This document shows positions 42,717 to 52,385 of a stretch of 64,000 nucleotides of DNA, piece by piece (the stretch's first letter is position 1; every line of letters begins with the position of its first letter). A program made the translations under genes and the position numbers. The DNA comes from Alloyangia pacifica (GTDB lineage: Bacteria > Pseudomonadota > Alphaproteobacteria > Rhodobacterales > Rhodobacteraceae). The notes beneath the pieces were generated by a model that saw only the letters and a program-made list of their open reading frames with translations, had not been told where the DNA came from and did no database searches. The DNA lies in NCBI RefSeq assembly GCF_003111685.1, contig NZ_CP022190.1, forward strand, positions 1 through 64,000. Direction: 5' to 3'.

Positions 42717-45700
42717 ATGAGCGATCCCCGATTCATCCACCTCCGCGTCCATACCGAATACTCCTTGCTCGAAGGCGCCGTGCGGCTGAAGAAGCTGCCC
42801 GGGCTCTGCGAGGCCATGGAGATGCCCGCCGTGGCGGTGACGGACACCAATAACCTCTTTGCCGCGCTGGAGTTCTCGGTGACCGCCAGCGGCGCGGGCG
42901 TGCAGCCGATCATCGGCTGCCAGGTTGATCTGCTCTACGTCGAGCCGGTGCCGGGAGAAAAGCCCAAGGCCCCCGCCCCCATCGTGCTCCTGGCGCAGAA
43001 CGAGCAGGGCTACGAGAACCTGATGAAGCTCAACTCCTGCCTCTACCTGCGTGGTGACGGGCAGGAGCCGCATGTGACGCTGGACGATCTGCAGACCTAT
43101 GGCGAAGGGCTGATCTGCCTTTCGGGTGGTCCCGACGGCCCCATCGGGCGGCACCTGCGCGAGAACCGCCGCGCCGCGGCGCAGACCCTGCTGACCCGGC
43201 TGCACCAGATCTACGAGGACCGGCTCTACGTCGAACTGCAGCGCCATCCCGGCGAGAACGGCCTGCCCCCCGAGGAGCGCATCGCGGAGCGGGGCCATGT
43301 GGAGATGGCCTACGAGATGGGCCTGCCGCTGGTCGCCACCAACGATGTCTATTTCCCCAAGGCCGAGATGTACGAGGCGCATGACGCGCTGATCTGCATC
43401 AGCGAAGGTGCCTATGTCGACCAGCAGGAGCCGCGCCGCCGGCTGACCGCGCAGCACTACCTCAAGAGCCCGCAGGAGATGGCGACGCTCTTTGCCGACC
43501 TGCCCGAGGCGCTGGAGAACACCGTCGAGATCGCCCGGCGCTGCGCCTTCATGGCCTACCGGCGCGATCCGATCCTGCCGAAGTTCGCCGACGACGAGGT
43601 CGAGGAACTGCGGCGTCAGGCCAACGAGGGGCTGCAGGCACGGCTCGCGGTGATCCCGCACGCGGTCTCGGTCGAGGAGTACCAGAAGCGGCTCGACTTC
43701 GAGCTTGGCATCATCGAGGGCATGGGCTTTCCCGGCTACTTCCTGATCGTTGCGGACTTCATCAAGTGGTCCAAGGACAATGACATCCCCATCGGTCCGG
43801 GCCGGGGCTCGGGCGCGGGCAGCCTCGTCGCCTATGCGCTGACCATCACAGACCTCGACCCTCTGCGCTACTCGCTGCTGTTCGAGCGCTTCCTGAACCC
43901 CGAGCGTGTGTCGATGCCCGACTTCGACATCGACTTCTGCATGGACCGGCGCGAAGAGACGATCCGCTACGTGCAGGAGAAGTACGGACGCGACAAGGTC
44001 GGCCAGATCATCACCTTCGGCGCGCTGCTCTCGAAGGCCGCCGTGCGCGACGTGGGCCGGGTGCTGCAGATGCCCTACGGCCAGGTCGACCGGCTTTCGA
44101 AGATGATCCCGGTGGAGGGGGTCAAGCCCGTCTCCATCGAGAAGGCGCTGCAGGACGAGCCGCGGCTGCGCGAGGAGGCGCGCAACGAGGAGGTGGTGGA
44201 CCGGCTGCTGACCTACGGCCAGCAGGTCGAGGGGCTGCTCAGGAACGCCTCGACCCACGCCGCGGGCGTGGTGATCGGCGACCGCCCGCTCGACCAGCTG
44301 GTGCCGCTCTACCAGGACCCGCGCTCGGACATGCCCGCCACCCAGTTCAACATGAAGTGGGTCGAGCAGGCGGGGCTGGTGAAATTCGACTTCCTCGGCC
44401 TGAAGACGCTGACCGTGATCCAGAACGCGGTGAACCTGATCCTGAAGTCGGGCCGCCCGATCCATGTCGCCGCCGATGGCACCGAGCTCTACGCCCCTCC
44501 CGAGGGCGCCGAGAACCAGATGAACCTCATCCCGCTGGATGACGAAAAGACCTACGAGCTCTATTCCGCCGCCAAGACGGTGGCGGTGTTCCAGGTGGAA
44601 AGCTCGGGCATGATGGATGCCCTGAAGCGTATGAAACCGACCTGCATCGAGGACATCGTGGCGCTGGTGGCGCTCTACCGTCCCGGCCCGATGGAGAACA
44701 TCCCGGTCTATTGCGAGGTCAAGAACGGCCTGCGCGAGATCACCTCGGTGCACCCGCTGATCGATCATATCCTCGAAGAGACGCAGGGCATCATCGTCTA
44801 CCAGGAACAGGTGATGCAGATCGCGCAGGAGATGGCGGGCTACTCGCTCGGCGGCGCCGACCTGCTGCGCCGCGCCATGGGCAAGAAGATCAAGGAGGCG
44901 ATGGACGCCGAGCGTCCGAAGTTCGAGAAGGGCGCGGCCGAGAACGGCGTCGACAAGAAGAAGGCCTCGGAGGTCTTCGACCTTCTGGAGAAATTCGCCA
45001 ACTACGGCTTCAACAAGTCGCACGCGGCGGCCTATGCGGTGGTCTCCTACCAGACCGCCTGGCTGAAGGCGAACCACCCGGTGGAGTTCATGGCCGGTGT
45101 CATGAACTGCGATATCCACCTGACGGACAAGCTCGCGGTCTATTTCGACGAGATGAAGAACGGGCTGAAGCTGCCCTACGTGCCGCCCTGCATCAACCGC
45201 TCGCAGGCGAGCTTTGACGTGGTGAACGGCGAGCTGGTCTACGCTCTGGGGGCATTGAAGAACGTCGGACTGGATGCCATGCGGTTGGTGGTCGAGGGAC
45301 GGGGCGACACGCCCTTCACCACGCTCTTCGACGTGGCCCGCCGGGTCGATCTCAAGCGCGTCGGCAAGCGCCCGATGGAGATGATGGCCCGCGCGGGTGT
45401 CTTCGACCAGCTCGACAAGAACCGCCGCCGGGTGTTCGACAGCCTCGACGCGCTGGTCGCCTATTCCGCCGCGATCCACGAGCAAAAGGCCTCGGCGCAG
45501 GTCTCGCTCTTCGGCGAGGCCGGGGACGATCTGCCTGAGCCGCGGCTTTCGCCGGTGCCCGACTGGCTGCCCGCCGAGCGGCTGTCGGAAGAGTTCAAGG
45601 CGATCGGCTTCTACCTCTCGGGCCACCCGCTCGACGACTACATGCCGGCGCTGAAGCGGCGCGACGTGATGACCCTCGAGGAGGCGACCAACAAGGCGCG

Positions 45701-46214
45701 GGGCGGTCCGTGCATCGCGAAACTCGCGGGCGTCGTCGCCGGGCGGCAGGAGCGCAAGTCGGCCAAGGGCAACCGTTTCGCCTTTGCCCAGCTTTCCGAT
45801 CCCACCGGCGCCTACGAGGTGACGCTCTTCTCCGAGACGCTGGAGAAGAGCCGCGAGTTTCTCGAGACCGGCTCGAAGGTGGTGATCACCGTCGAGGCCA
45901 CCATGGAGAGCGACCAGCTCAAGCTGCTGGCACGTTCGGTGGGGCCGGTCGAGCAGGTGGTCGCGGGCGCGGGCGCCACGGGGCTGAAGATCTGGATCGA
46001 GGGGGCGAGCGCGATCAACCAGATCGCCTCGGTGCTGTCGCGTGCCGCCGAGCAGATGCCCAAGGCCGGGCGCGGCCCGGTGCGGCTCTGCCTTGCCGAT
46101 CACGGGCTGCCGGGCGAGGTCGAGATGGACCTGCAGCAGGACTTCCCGGTGACCCCGGAGATCAAGGGCGCGGTGAAATCACTGGGCGGGGTGCTGGCGG
46201 TCGAGGACTTCTGA
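42717..46214 (+). CDS. dnaE: DNA polymerase III alpha subunit
   Basis: Replicative polymerase, 1,165 residues. An N-terminal PHP domain (FIHLRVHTEYSLLEGAV) is followed by the polymerase palm with PGRGSGAGSLVAYALTI and the catalytic aspartates in PDFDIDFCMDRR, a finger region (YQEQVMQIAQEMAGYSL, FNKSHAAAYAVVSYQTAWL), and a C-terminal OB-fold/tail region (LAGVVAGRQERKSAKGNRFA). The ATG at 42717 is the natural family start (MSDPRFIHLR). This is the DnaE1 type, not the ImuC/DnaE2 error-prone type. Its very long antisense frame is a composition artefact. Confidence 0.97.
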   Translation: MSDPRFIHLRVHTEYSLLEGAVRLKKLPGLCEAMEMPAVAVTDTNNLFAALEFSVTASGAGVQPIIGCQVDLLYVEPVPGEKPKAPAPIVLLAQNEQGYENLMKLNSCLYLRGDGQEPHVTLDDLQTYGEGLICLSGGPDGPIGRHLRENRRAAAQTLLTRLHQIYEDRLYVELQRHPGENGLPPEERIAERGHVEMAYEMGLPLVATNDVYFPKAEMYEAHDALICISEGAYVDQQEPRRRLTAQHYLKSPQEMATLFADLPEALENTVEIARRCAFMAYRRDPILPKFADDEVEELRRQANEGLQARLAVIPHAVSVEEYQKRLDFELGIIEGMGFPGYFLIVADFIKWSKDNDIPIGPGRGSGAGSLVAYALTITDLDPLRYSLLFERFLNPERVSMPDFDIDFCMDRREETIRYVQEKYGRDKVGQIITFGALLSKAAVRDVGRVLQMPYGQVDRLSKMIPVEGVKPVSIEKALQDEPRLREEARNEEVVDRLLTYGQQVEGLLRNASTHAAGVVIGDRPLDQLVPLYQDPRSDMPATQFNMKWVEQAGLVKFDFLGLKTLTVIQNAVNLILKSGRPIHVAADGTELYAPPEGAENQMNLIPLDDEKTYELYSAAKTVAVFQVESSGMMDALKRMKPTCIEDIVALVALYRPGPMENIPVYCEVKNGLREITSVHPLIDHILEETQGIIVYQEQVMQIAQEMAGYSLGGADLLRRAMGKKIKEAMDAERPKFEKGAAENGVDKKKASEVFDLLEKFANYGFNKSHAAAYAVVSYQTAWLKANHPVEFMAGVMNCDIHLTDKLAVYFDEMKNGLKLPYVPPCINRSQASFDVVNGELVYALGALKNVGLDAMRLVVEGRGDTPFTTLFDVARRVDLKRVGKRPMEMMARAGVFDQLDKNRRRVFDSLDALVAYSAAIHEQKASAQVSLFGEAGDDLPEPRLSPVPDWLPAERLSEEFKAIGFYLSGHPLDDYMPALKRRDVMTLEEATNKARGGPCIAKLAGVVAGRQERKSAKGNRFAFAQLSDPTGAYEVTLFSETLEKSREFLETGSKVVITVEATMESDQLKLLARSVGPVEQVVAGAGATGLKIWIEGASAINQIASVLSRAAEQMPKAGRGPVRLCLADHGLPGEVEMDLQQDFPVTPEIKGAVKSLGGVLAVEDF

Positions 46215-46359
46215 GCGGTCCGCCGCCGGTTTTCCAAGCCTCGACAAGGGCTTGTGGATCCGTGCTCGGAAAAGGGTTACACGAAGGTTAAACATTCTGG
46301 CCCGCGCGCTGGTTCGCGCAGGCCAAGACTGCCGACGGTCCCCTTTCTGGAGAGCCTTC

Positions 46360-47133
46360 GTGGCACCCACCGCCCCGCCCCTACGCGCTTTGGCGCAGAT
46401 CCTCCCGGCCCTGGTCGCGACGCTGGCCCTGGCTGCCTGCGAAACACCGGGCGAAGTGCCGCGACTGTCGGAGGTCGAGCTCGACAAGAGCGCCGGTCAG
46501 AGCGCCGCCCTGCCCTCCGAGGCCGAGCTGTCGGATGAGGGAGGATTGCGCGCCGCCCCCGAGACCCCCGTGCCGCGAACAGCGCCGCCGCAGGGCGGGC
46601 TGCTGGGCTGGCTCGGAGGGCAGGCCGCGGCGGCCAAGGGCACGGGTCCCGACGCGCGGCAGGTCCCCTTCGGCACCGCCCTGCCCCATGGCGAGATCGC
46701 CCGGGTCTGCGGCGTTCCCGAGAGGCGGCTGGGCGTGCCGGTGGCGCAATATCCCGAGACCCGGCGCGGCTACGTTCTCTATGACAGCCGCCCCGGAACA
46801 ACAGCGCCGCGCGCGCTCTACATCACCGGCTTCGACGATAGCTGCGCCCGGCAGGTGACCGGGGCTCTCGCGCTCTTCGGCGATCCCGAGCTGCATGAGC
46901 AGCTGCGCTACGGGCTGGCGGGGGGCAGCCTGCCGAAGGGGCCTGTGGACGGGGCCTACGAGACGGTGAAGGCCGAGGTTTGCGGCGTCGCTCCGGGCCA
47001 TCCCTGCGGCCGGGCGATGCGGCGGCTGGCGCGGGACACCGCCTTCGTCAGCGTCTACCCGGCCTTCGGCAGCGCATCCTACGTGAACCTGCTGCTGCAC
47101 GACGGGCAGGTCGTCGCGCTCGAGCAGCACTGA
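46360..47133 (+). CDS. Predicted lipoprotein of unknown function
   Basis: 257 residues from GTG 46360, chosen because GGAGAG lies just upstream and a signal peptide begins there: [21 protein letters not shown] with lipobox LAAC (Cys about 27). The mature N-terminus is Pro/Ala/Glu-rich and probably flexible; the C-terminal 150 residues form a cysteine-bearing domain ([59 protein letters not shown]). I do not recognise the family; it appears envelope-located. A longer frame from 46252 is less likely. Confidence 0.7.
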   Translation: MAPTAPPLRALAQILPALVATLALAACETPGEVPRLSEVELDKSAGQSAALPSEAELSDEGGLRAAPETPVPRTAPPQGGLLGWLGGQAAAAKGTGPDARQVPFGTALPHGEIARVCGVPERRLGVPVAQYPETRRGYVLYDSRPGTTAPRALYITGFDDSCARQVTGALALFGDPELHEQLRYGLAGGSLPKGPVDGAYETVKAEVCGVAPGHPCGRAMRRLARDTAFVSVYPAFGSASYVNLLLHDGQVVALEQH

Positions 47134-47148
47134 CGCGCGGCGAAACTC

Positions 47149-47355
47149 TCAGTAATGCGGCGGGCGCTCGTCGCCGAGGACCACCCCGCCGCCGCCGTCG
47201 CTCTCGCGCGCGGCCTCGCGCTCCATCAGCAACTGAACGCGGTACTGGAGCAAGGCGATGTCCTTGTCCTGCCGGGCGACGGTCTCGGACAGATCGTCCA
47301 CCGCGCGCTGCAGATGCGCGATGCGTTCTTGCAGGTCTTCTAGCTGCTGCGGCAT
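47149..47355 (-). CDS. slyX: SlyX family protein
   Basis: 68 residues from ATG 47355 ([16 protein letters not shown]). Almost the whole protein is one heptad-repeat coiled coil ([32 protein letters not shown]), and it ends with the characteristic RPPHY tail of the SlyX family. Function unknown. It converges with the lipoprotein gene (15-base gap). Upstream in-frame codons are not family-like. Confidence 0.85.
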   Translation of the reverse strand: MPQQLEDLQERIAHLQRAVDDLSETVARQDKDIALLQYRVQLLMEREAARESDGGGGVVLGDERPPHY

Positions 47356-47507
47356 GCGGGGCTCCTTCCCTCGCGGCGAGGGGTTGGGGGACGTCTGCCC
47401 CGCAGATAGGCGGCGCGACGCGGCTTGTCCATGGGGCCGAGGTCGGGACTCTGCCCCCCGCGACGCTGCCTGCATCTCCCCCGGGACAAATTCTGGTTGA
47501 CGCTAGG

Positions 47508-47753
47508 TCATGCCGCGCGGCGGCAAGCGCCGGTTTCCAGCGCGGGCCAGAGACTTTGCGCCGCGGAGCGCATGCCGAGGAGCGTGAACTCCGACGCGGA
47601 GGGGCGCGGGCGGAAGATGGTCGTGCCGGTTTCGGGGATCGCCTTGCCGGTCAGATCCGCCATCACCGCGAGCGCGGTGACTTTGGCGGTCTTGTTCTGA
47701 TCCGCCGCCATGCCGAGGATCGCCCAGCGTCTCAGGGGCTCGACCGGGCGCAT
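47508..47753 (-). CDS. Small hypothetical protein, 81 residues
   Basis: From ATG 47753, with AGAAGGAG three bases upstream (close but usable). The sequence is [20 protein letters not shown], then a stretch with repeated Ala/Met and a basic C-terminus (GACRRAA). I do not recognise a family and it has no membrane segment. A start at 47849 would extend it but has no ribosome site. Real coding status is moderately supported by the Shine-Dalgarno sequence and its location between two genes. Confidence 0.5.
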   Translation of the reverse strand: MRPVEPLRRWAILGMAADQNKTAKVTALAVMADLTGKAIPETGTTIFRPRPSASEFTLLGMRSAAQSLWPALETGACRRAA

Positions 47754-47936
47754 GTTCTCCTTCTGTGCCAGCGCGCTGTCCTTGCAAAACCCCTCTGGCG
47801 CGCCCGTCCCGCCTACCCCCCCGGAGACAATCGCTGGGCCGCGGCCCAATATGCCTCCGATGCCAAGGCCTTTGCTTGCTCCTTGGTAGCCAAGCGGCTA
47901 TGGGATGCGCGCAATCTGGACAGCCGGAGCGAGGCC

Positions 47937-49409
47937 ATGGCCAAGGAAAAGAAAGCCCCCCGACCCCGGGCACAAACGCCCAAGGGGTTCCGCGACTATT
48001 TCGGCACGGAAGTGACCGAACGTGCGCATATGCTGCATACCATCGCCGGGGTCTATCATCGCTACGGCTTCGAGGCGCTGGAAAGCTCCGCCGTGGAGAC
48101 CGTCGAGGCGCTTGGCAAGTTCCTTCCGGACGTGGACCGTCCGAACGAAGGTGTCTTTGCCTGGGAAGACGATGACGACGGCTGGGTGGCGCTGCGCTAC
48201 GACCTGACCGCGCCGCTGGCGCGGGTCTATGCCCAGCACCGCAACGACCTGCCGACCCCCTATCGGCGCTATGCTATGGGGCCGGTCTGGCGCAACGAAA
48301 AGCCCGGCCCGGGCCGCTTCCGCCAGTTCTACCAGTGCGATGCGGATACCGTAGGCGCGCCCTCGGTGGCCGCCGACGCCGAGATCTGCGCGATGCTGTC
48401 GGACACGCTCGAAGAGGTCGGCATCCCGCGTGGCGACTATCTGGTGCGGGTCAACAACCGCAAGGTGCTGAACGGCGTGCTCGAGACCATGGGCCTGTCC
48501 GATGATGCCCAGCAACAGGCGGTTCTGCGCACCATCGACAAGTTCGACAAGGTCGGCGAGAGCGGCGTGCGCGAGCTCTTGGGCAAGGGACGTCTCGACG
48601 CCTCGGGCGCCTATATCGACGGCGTGGGCCTGTCCGACGATCAGGCGGCGCCGGTGCTGGCCTTCCTGACCTCGAAAGGGGCCGATGCGGGCGCGACGCT
48701 GGCCAACCTGCGCGCCGCCATCGGCGGCTCAGCAGTGGGTGCCGAGGGCGTGGACGAGCTTGAACAGATCGCCACCCTGCTCGACGCGGGCGGATATGGC
48801 TCCAGCCGCATCGAGATCGACCCTTCGGTGGTGCGCGGCCTCGGCTATTACACCGGCCCGGTGTTCGAGGCCGAGCTGACCTTCGAGATCCTCGACGAGA
48901 AAGGCCGCAAGCGGCAGTTCGGCTCGGTCTCGGGCGGCGGGCGCTACGACGATCTGGTCAAGCGCTTCACCGGCCAGTCGGTGCCCGCGACCGGCGTGTC
49001 GATCGGTGTCGACCGGCTGCTCGCCGCGCTGCGCGCCAAGGGCCGCATCGGCGGCGCGGCGCAGGGCCCGGTGGTGGTCACCGTGATGGATAAGGCGCGC
49101 ATGGCCGACTATCAGGCGATGGTCGCCGAGCTGCGCAACGCCGGCATCCGCGCCGAGGTCTACCTCGGCAACCCGAAGAACTTCGGCAACCAGCTCAAGT
49201 ACGCCGACAAGCGCGAGTCTCCCGTGGCCGTCATCGAGGGCGGTGACGAGAAGGAGCGCGGCGTGGTGCAGATCAAGGATCTCGTCCTCGGCGCCAAGCT
49301 GGCGCAGAACGCCAGCCTTGAAGAGTGGAAGGAGCGCCCCTCGCAATACGAGGTGCCACGCGACCAGCTGGTCGCCAAGGTGCGTGAGATCCTGAGCCAA
49401 TGGGCGTGA
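47937..49409 (+). CDS. hisS: Histidyl-tRNA synthetase
   Basis: Charges tRNA-His; 490 residues from ATG 47937 ([17 protein letters not shown]). Class II motifs are: motif 1 area [15 protein letters not shown], motif 2 area [23 protein letters not shown], the His-binding [15 protein letters not shown], and motif 3 region [12 protein letters not shown]. The long open frame back to 46980 is not coding. It overlaps hisZ by 10 bases, so hisS-hisZ-hisG are translated as a unit. Confidence 0.96.
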   Translation: MAKEKKAPRPRAQTPKGFRDYFGTEVTERAHMLHTIAGVYHRYGFEALESSAVETVEALGKFLPDVDRPNEGVFAWEDDDDGWVALRYDLTAPLARVYAQHRNDLPTPYRRYAMGPVWRNEKPGPGRFRQFYQCDADTVGAPSVAADAEICAMLSDTLEEVGIPRGDYLVRVNNRKVLNGVLETMGLSDDAQQQAVLRTIDKFDKVGESGVRELLGKGRLDASGAYIDGVGLSDDQAAPVLAFLTSKGADAGATLANLRAAIGGSAVGAEGVDELEQIATLLDAGGYGSSRIEIDPSVVRGLGYYTGPVFEAELTFEILDEKGRKRQFGSVSGGGRYDDLVKRFTGQSVPATGVSIGVDRLLAALRAKGRIGGAAQGPVVVTVMDKARMADYQAMVAELRNAGIRAEVYLGNPKNFGNQLKYADKRESPVAVIEGGDEKERGVVQIKDLVLGAKLAQNASLEEWKERPSQYEVPRDQLVAKVREILSQWA

Positions 49410-50482
49410 GTTTCGCCGCCGAGAAGGCCGAGGCGGAACGGCTGAGGGCGGTCTTTGCCGAGGCCGGGGCGCAGCCGCTCGACTGCGCGATCATGCAGTC
49501 GGCGGAGACGCTGCTGGACCTTTACGGCGAGGACATCCGTGCCCGCGCCTATGTCACCCACGACCCGTCGCGCGGCGAGATGATGCTGCGTCCCGACTTC
49601 ACCGTGCCGGTGGTCGAGATGCATATGTCCGACGGTGCCGAGCCCGCCCGCTACACTTATGCCGGTGAGGTCTTCCGCCGCCAGGAAGAGCACCCCGAGC
49701 GCCCCTCGGAATACTATCAGGTGGGCTACGAGGTGTTCGACCGGGGCGACCAGGCGCAGCTCGACGCCGAGGTCTTCGGTCTCTTTGCCGAGGTGCTGAA
49801 ACCGGTGAACCTGCGCCCGGTGACCGGGGATATCGGCATCCTGACCGCCGCCGTCGCGGGACTGCGGACGTCGCAGGAGCGCCGCGACGCGCTCTTGCGC
49901 CACATCTGGCGCCCGCGCCGCTTCCGCGCCCTGCTCGACCGCTTCTCTGGGAAGACGCCGGTGCCCGCCCCGCGCGCCGCCATGCTGGCGCAGGACGACC
50001 CGATGGCCAAGGCCGGGCGGGTGATCGGCCTGCGCTCCGAGCGCGAGATCGAGGCGCGCATCGCCGCCCTGCGCGCCGATGCCGCCGAGCCGCCCCTGTC
50101 CCGCGCCCAGGTGGACATGATCGACGCCGTCCTGGCGGTGCGCGAAACCTGCTCGTTCGCGCTGGAGCACCTGCGCGACATCGCCGTGGACATGCCCGCC
50201 CTGCTGCCCGCGCTCGAGACCTTCGAGCGCCGTTGCGAGGCACTCGCGGCGCGCGGCGTCGACGTGGCGGAACTGGACTTCGAAGCCAGCTATGGCCGCA
50301 GCTCGATGGAATATTACGACGGCTTCGCCTTCGGCTTCGTCTGCGAGAGCCGCCCGGACCTTCCCCCCATCGCCACCGGCGGGCGCTACGATGCGCTGAC
50401 CCGGCGGCTCGGCGGCGGGCAGGAGATCCCCGCCGTCGGCGGCGTGATCCGCCCGGGCATCCTTCTGGAGGTGGCGAAATGA
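49400..50482 (+). CDS. hisZ: ATP phosphoribosyltransferase regulatory subunit
   Basis: 360 residues. HisZ is a HisS-like protein without tRNA charging; it forms the hetero-octamer with short HisG and is needed for its activity and histidine feedback. Features are [38 protein letters not shown] and [20 protein letters not shown], with no proper motif for tRNA binding at the C-terminus. It overlaps hisS upstream (10 bases) and hisG downstream (ATGA). Confidence 0.95.
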   Translation: MGVSFAAEKAEAERLRAVFAEAGAQPLDCAIMQSAETLLDLYGEDIRARAYVTHDPSRGEMMLRPDFTVPVVEMHMSDGAEPARYTYAGEVFRRQEEHPERPSEYYQVGYEVFDRGDQAQLDAEVFGLFAEVLKPVNLRPVTGDIGILTAAVAGLRTSQERRDALLRHIWRPRRFRALLDRFSGKTPVPAPRAAMLAQDDPMAKAGRVIGLRSEREIEARIAALRADAAEPPLSRAQVDMIDAVLAVRETCSFALEHLRDIAVDMPALLPALETFERRCEALAARGVDVAELDFEASYGRSSMEYYDGFAFGFVCESRPDLPPIATGGRYDALTRRLGGGQEIPAVGGVIRPGILLEVAK

Positions 50483-51171
50483 CCATCAAGCTCGGTGTGC
50501 CCTCCAAGGGCCGTCTGATGGAGAAGACCTTCGACTGGTTCGGCGCGCGCGGCGTCACGCTCTCTCGCACCGGATCGGACCGCGAATATGCGGGCGCGGT
50601 CGAGGGCGTGGAAGGCGTGTCGCTGGTGCTGCTGTCGGCGGGAGAAATCCCGCGCGAGCTGGCGTCGGGGCGCATCCATCTCGGCGTCACCGGCACCGAC
50701 CTCATCCGCGAGAAGCTGGTGCAATGGGACCAGAAGGTCGAGCCGCTGGCCGAGCTGGGCTTTGGGCAGGCCGACCTCATCGTCGCCGTGCCCGCCGCCT
50801 GGGTGGATGTGGACACGCTCGACGATCTCGACGGGGCCGCCGCCGCCTTCCGCGCGCGCCACGGCTTCCGCATGCGCATCGCGACCAAATATCACCGGCT
50901 GGTGCGCGACTACCTGCGCATGGGGGGGGTGGCCGACTACCAGCTCGTGGACAGCCAGGGCGCGACCGAGGGCACCGTGAAGAACCTCACCGCCGAGGCG
51001 ATCGCCGACATCACCTCGACCGGCGAGACGCTGCGCGCCAACCACCTCAAGGTGCTGTCCGAGGAGCCGGTGCTGCGCAGCCAGGCGACGCTCTTCCGCT
51101 CGCGGGCGGCAAAGATGAACGATGCCGACCGCGAGGCGCTTCGGGTGCTCTGCGAGATGCTGCACGTCTGA
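50479..51171 (+). CDS. hisG: ATP phosphoribosyltransferase, short form
   Basis: First step of histidine biosynthesis (ATP plus PRPP). 230 residues, the short form without the ACT-like regulatory domain, which requires HisZ. Features are KLGVPSKGRLMEKTFDWF, IHLGVTGTDLIREKL and the PRPP loop in VDSQGATEGTVKNL. ATG 50479 overlaps the hisZ stop as ATGA. A strong terminator follows directly. Confidence 0.95.
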   Translation: MTIKLGVPSKGRLMEKTFDWFGARGVTLSRTGSDREYAGAVEGVEGVSLVLLSAGEIPRELASGRIHLGVTGTDLIREKLVQWDQKVEPLAELGFGQADLIVAVPAAWVDVDTLDDLDGAAAAFRARHGFRMRIATKYHRLVRDYLRMGGVADYQLVDSQGATEGTVKNLTAEAIADITSTGETLRANHLKVLSEEPVLRSQATLFRSRAAKMNDADREALRVLCEMLHV

Positions 51172-51173
51172 TC

Positions 51174-51210
51174 AAGAAGAGGCCCCCGCCAATGCGGGGG
51201 CCTCTTCTCT
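51174..51210 (+). terminator. Intrinsic terminator after hisG
   Basis: Stem AAGAGGCCCCCGC / GCGGGGGCCTCTT around a CAAT loop, extended by flanking AAGA/TCTT pairs and followed by a T-rich run (TCTCTTCG). It starts two bases after the hisG stop and ends the his operon; it may also serve leftward transcription. Confidence 0.9.
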
Positions 51211-51251
51211 TCGAAGGGAGGTGCAACGCCCTTGGGACGTAGCCACCCCGC

Positions 51252-52109
51252 TCACGCTTCCAGCTTGTCCTGCGTGCGGGTCTCGAAATCCGACGCGTCG
51301 TGGCGCTCGTGCAGCTGCTCTTCGAGCGGGCCGGTGGCCTTGTTGACCATGCGCCCGCGCTTCACCGCCGGGCGCGCGTCGATCTCCTTGGCCCACCGCT
51401 GGACGTTCTCGTAGCTTGCCACGTCGAGGAACTCGGCGGCCTCGTAGGCGCGGCCGAGCGCGAGGTTGCCGTACCAGCACCAGATCGCGATATCGGCGAT
51501 GGTATAGTCGTCGCCGGTCATGAACTTGCGGTCCGCCAGGTTGCGGTCCAGCACGTCGAGCTGGCGCTTTGCTTCCATAGCGAAGCGGTTGATCGGATAT
51601 TCCATCTTCTCGGGGGCATAGGCGTAGAAATGCCCGAAGCCGCCGCCGAGATAGGGCGCGCTGCCCATCTGCCAGAACAGCCAGCTCAGCATCTCGGCCC
51701 GATCCTCGGGCTTGCCGAGGAAGGCGCCGAACTTCTCGGCGAGGTGCAGCAGGATGGCGCCGGACTCGAAGACGCGCACGGGTTTCTCGCCCGAGCGGTC
51801 GAGCAGCGCCGGGATCTTCGAGTTGGGGTTCACGTCCACGAAGCCCGAGCCGAACTGGTCGCCGTCTCCGATCTTGATCAGCCAGGCGTCGTATTCGGCG
51901 TCATGGCCGGCGGCGAGCAGCTCCTCGAACATCACCCCGACCTTCTGGCCGTTGGGCGTGGCGAGGCTGTAGAGCTGGAACGGATGCTTGCCGACCGGCA
52001 GCTCCTTGTCATGGGTGGCCCCGGCGATGGGGCGGTTGATCGAGGCGAACTGGCCGCCGCTCTCGGCGTCCCATGTCCAGACCTTGGGGGGGGTGTATTC
52101 GGCAGTCAT
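51252..52109 (-). CDS. Glutathione S-transferase, YghU-like
   Basis: 285 residues from ATG 52109 (MTAEYTPPKVWTWDAESG), matching YghU/YfcG-type disulfide-bond reductases of about 288 residues. Features are FASINRPIAGATHDKELP, a thioredoxin-fold N-domain with VNPNSKIPALLDRSG and VFESGAILLHLAEKFG, and the C-domain DDYTIADIAIWCWYG with the N-capping box. These bind two glutathiones and reduce disulfides. It is convergent with hisG and divergent from lhr. Confidence 0.93.
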   Translation of the reverse strand: MTAEYTPPKVWTWDAESGGQFASINRPIAGATHDKELPVGKHPFQLYSLATPNGQKVGVMFEELLAAGHDAEYDAWLIKIGDGDQFGSGFVDVNPNSKIPALLDRSGEKPVRVFESGAILLHLAEKFGAFLGKPEDRAEMLSWLFWQMGSAPYLGGGFGHFYAYAPEKMEYPINRFAMEAKRQLDVLDRNLADRKFMTGDDYTIADIAIWCWYGNLALGRAYEAAEFLDVASYENVQRWAKEIDARPAVKRGRMVNKATGPLEEQLHERHDASDFETRTQDKLEA

Positions 52110-52385
52110 GAGAGGGCTCCATTGTCTGATTGCGCCGAACGGTAGCGGTTTGCGTCCGAAAGGCCAGAGCCAGCCCTGTGCGTGGCGGCACATGGGGGTG
52201 TGAGGCAGTGGGGTGCGAGGCGGTCGCCATGCGACCCCCGGCAGCGGTTCTGGTCCTGCCGCGGCGGGGGATTGCGGAGTTTGCCCGCGCCCGCGCCCGG
52301 CGCGTTTTCCCGCGGGATATTCCCCCCCACAAGAAAGCACATGCGGCGCGCTTTTCCTTGGCCGGCGCGCGCCTATCTTGGGGGG

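Noticed and set aside
42708..46103. Open frame of 1,131 codons on the minus strand opposite dnaE
   Set aside because: GC-rich third positions of dnaE create long antisense frames; the translation is rich in His, Arg, Gly and Val without any domain.
46215..46270. Stem CAAGCC/GGCTTG after dnaE as terminator
   Set aside because: Only six pairs with a seven-base loop and no T-run; too weak to call.
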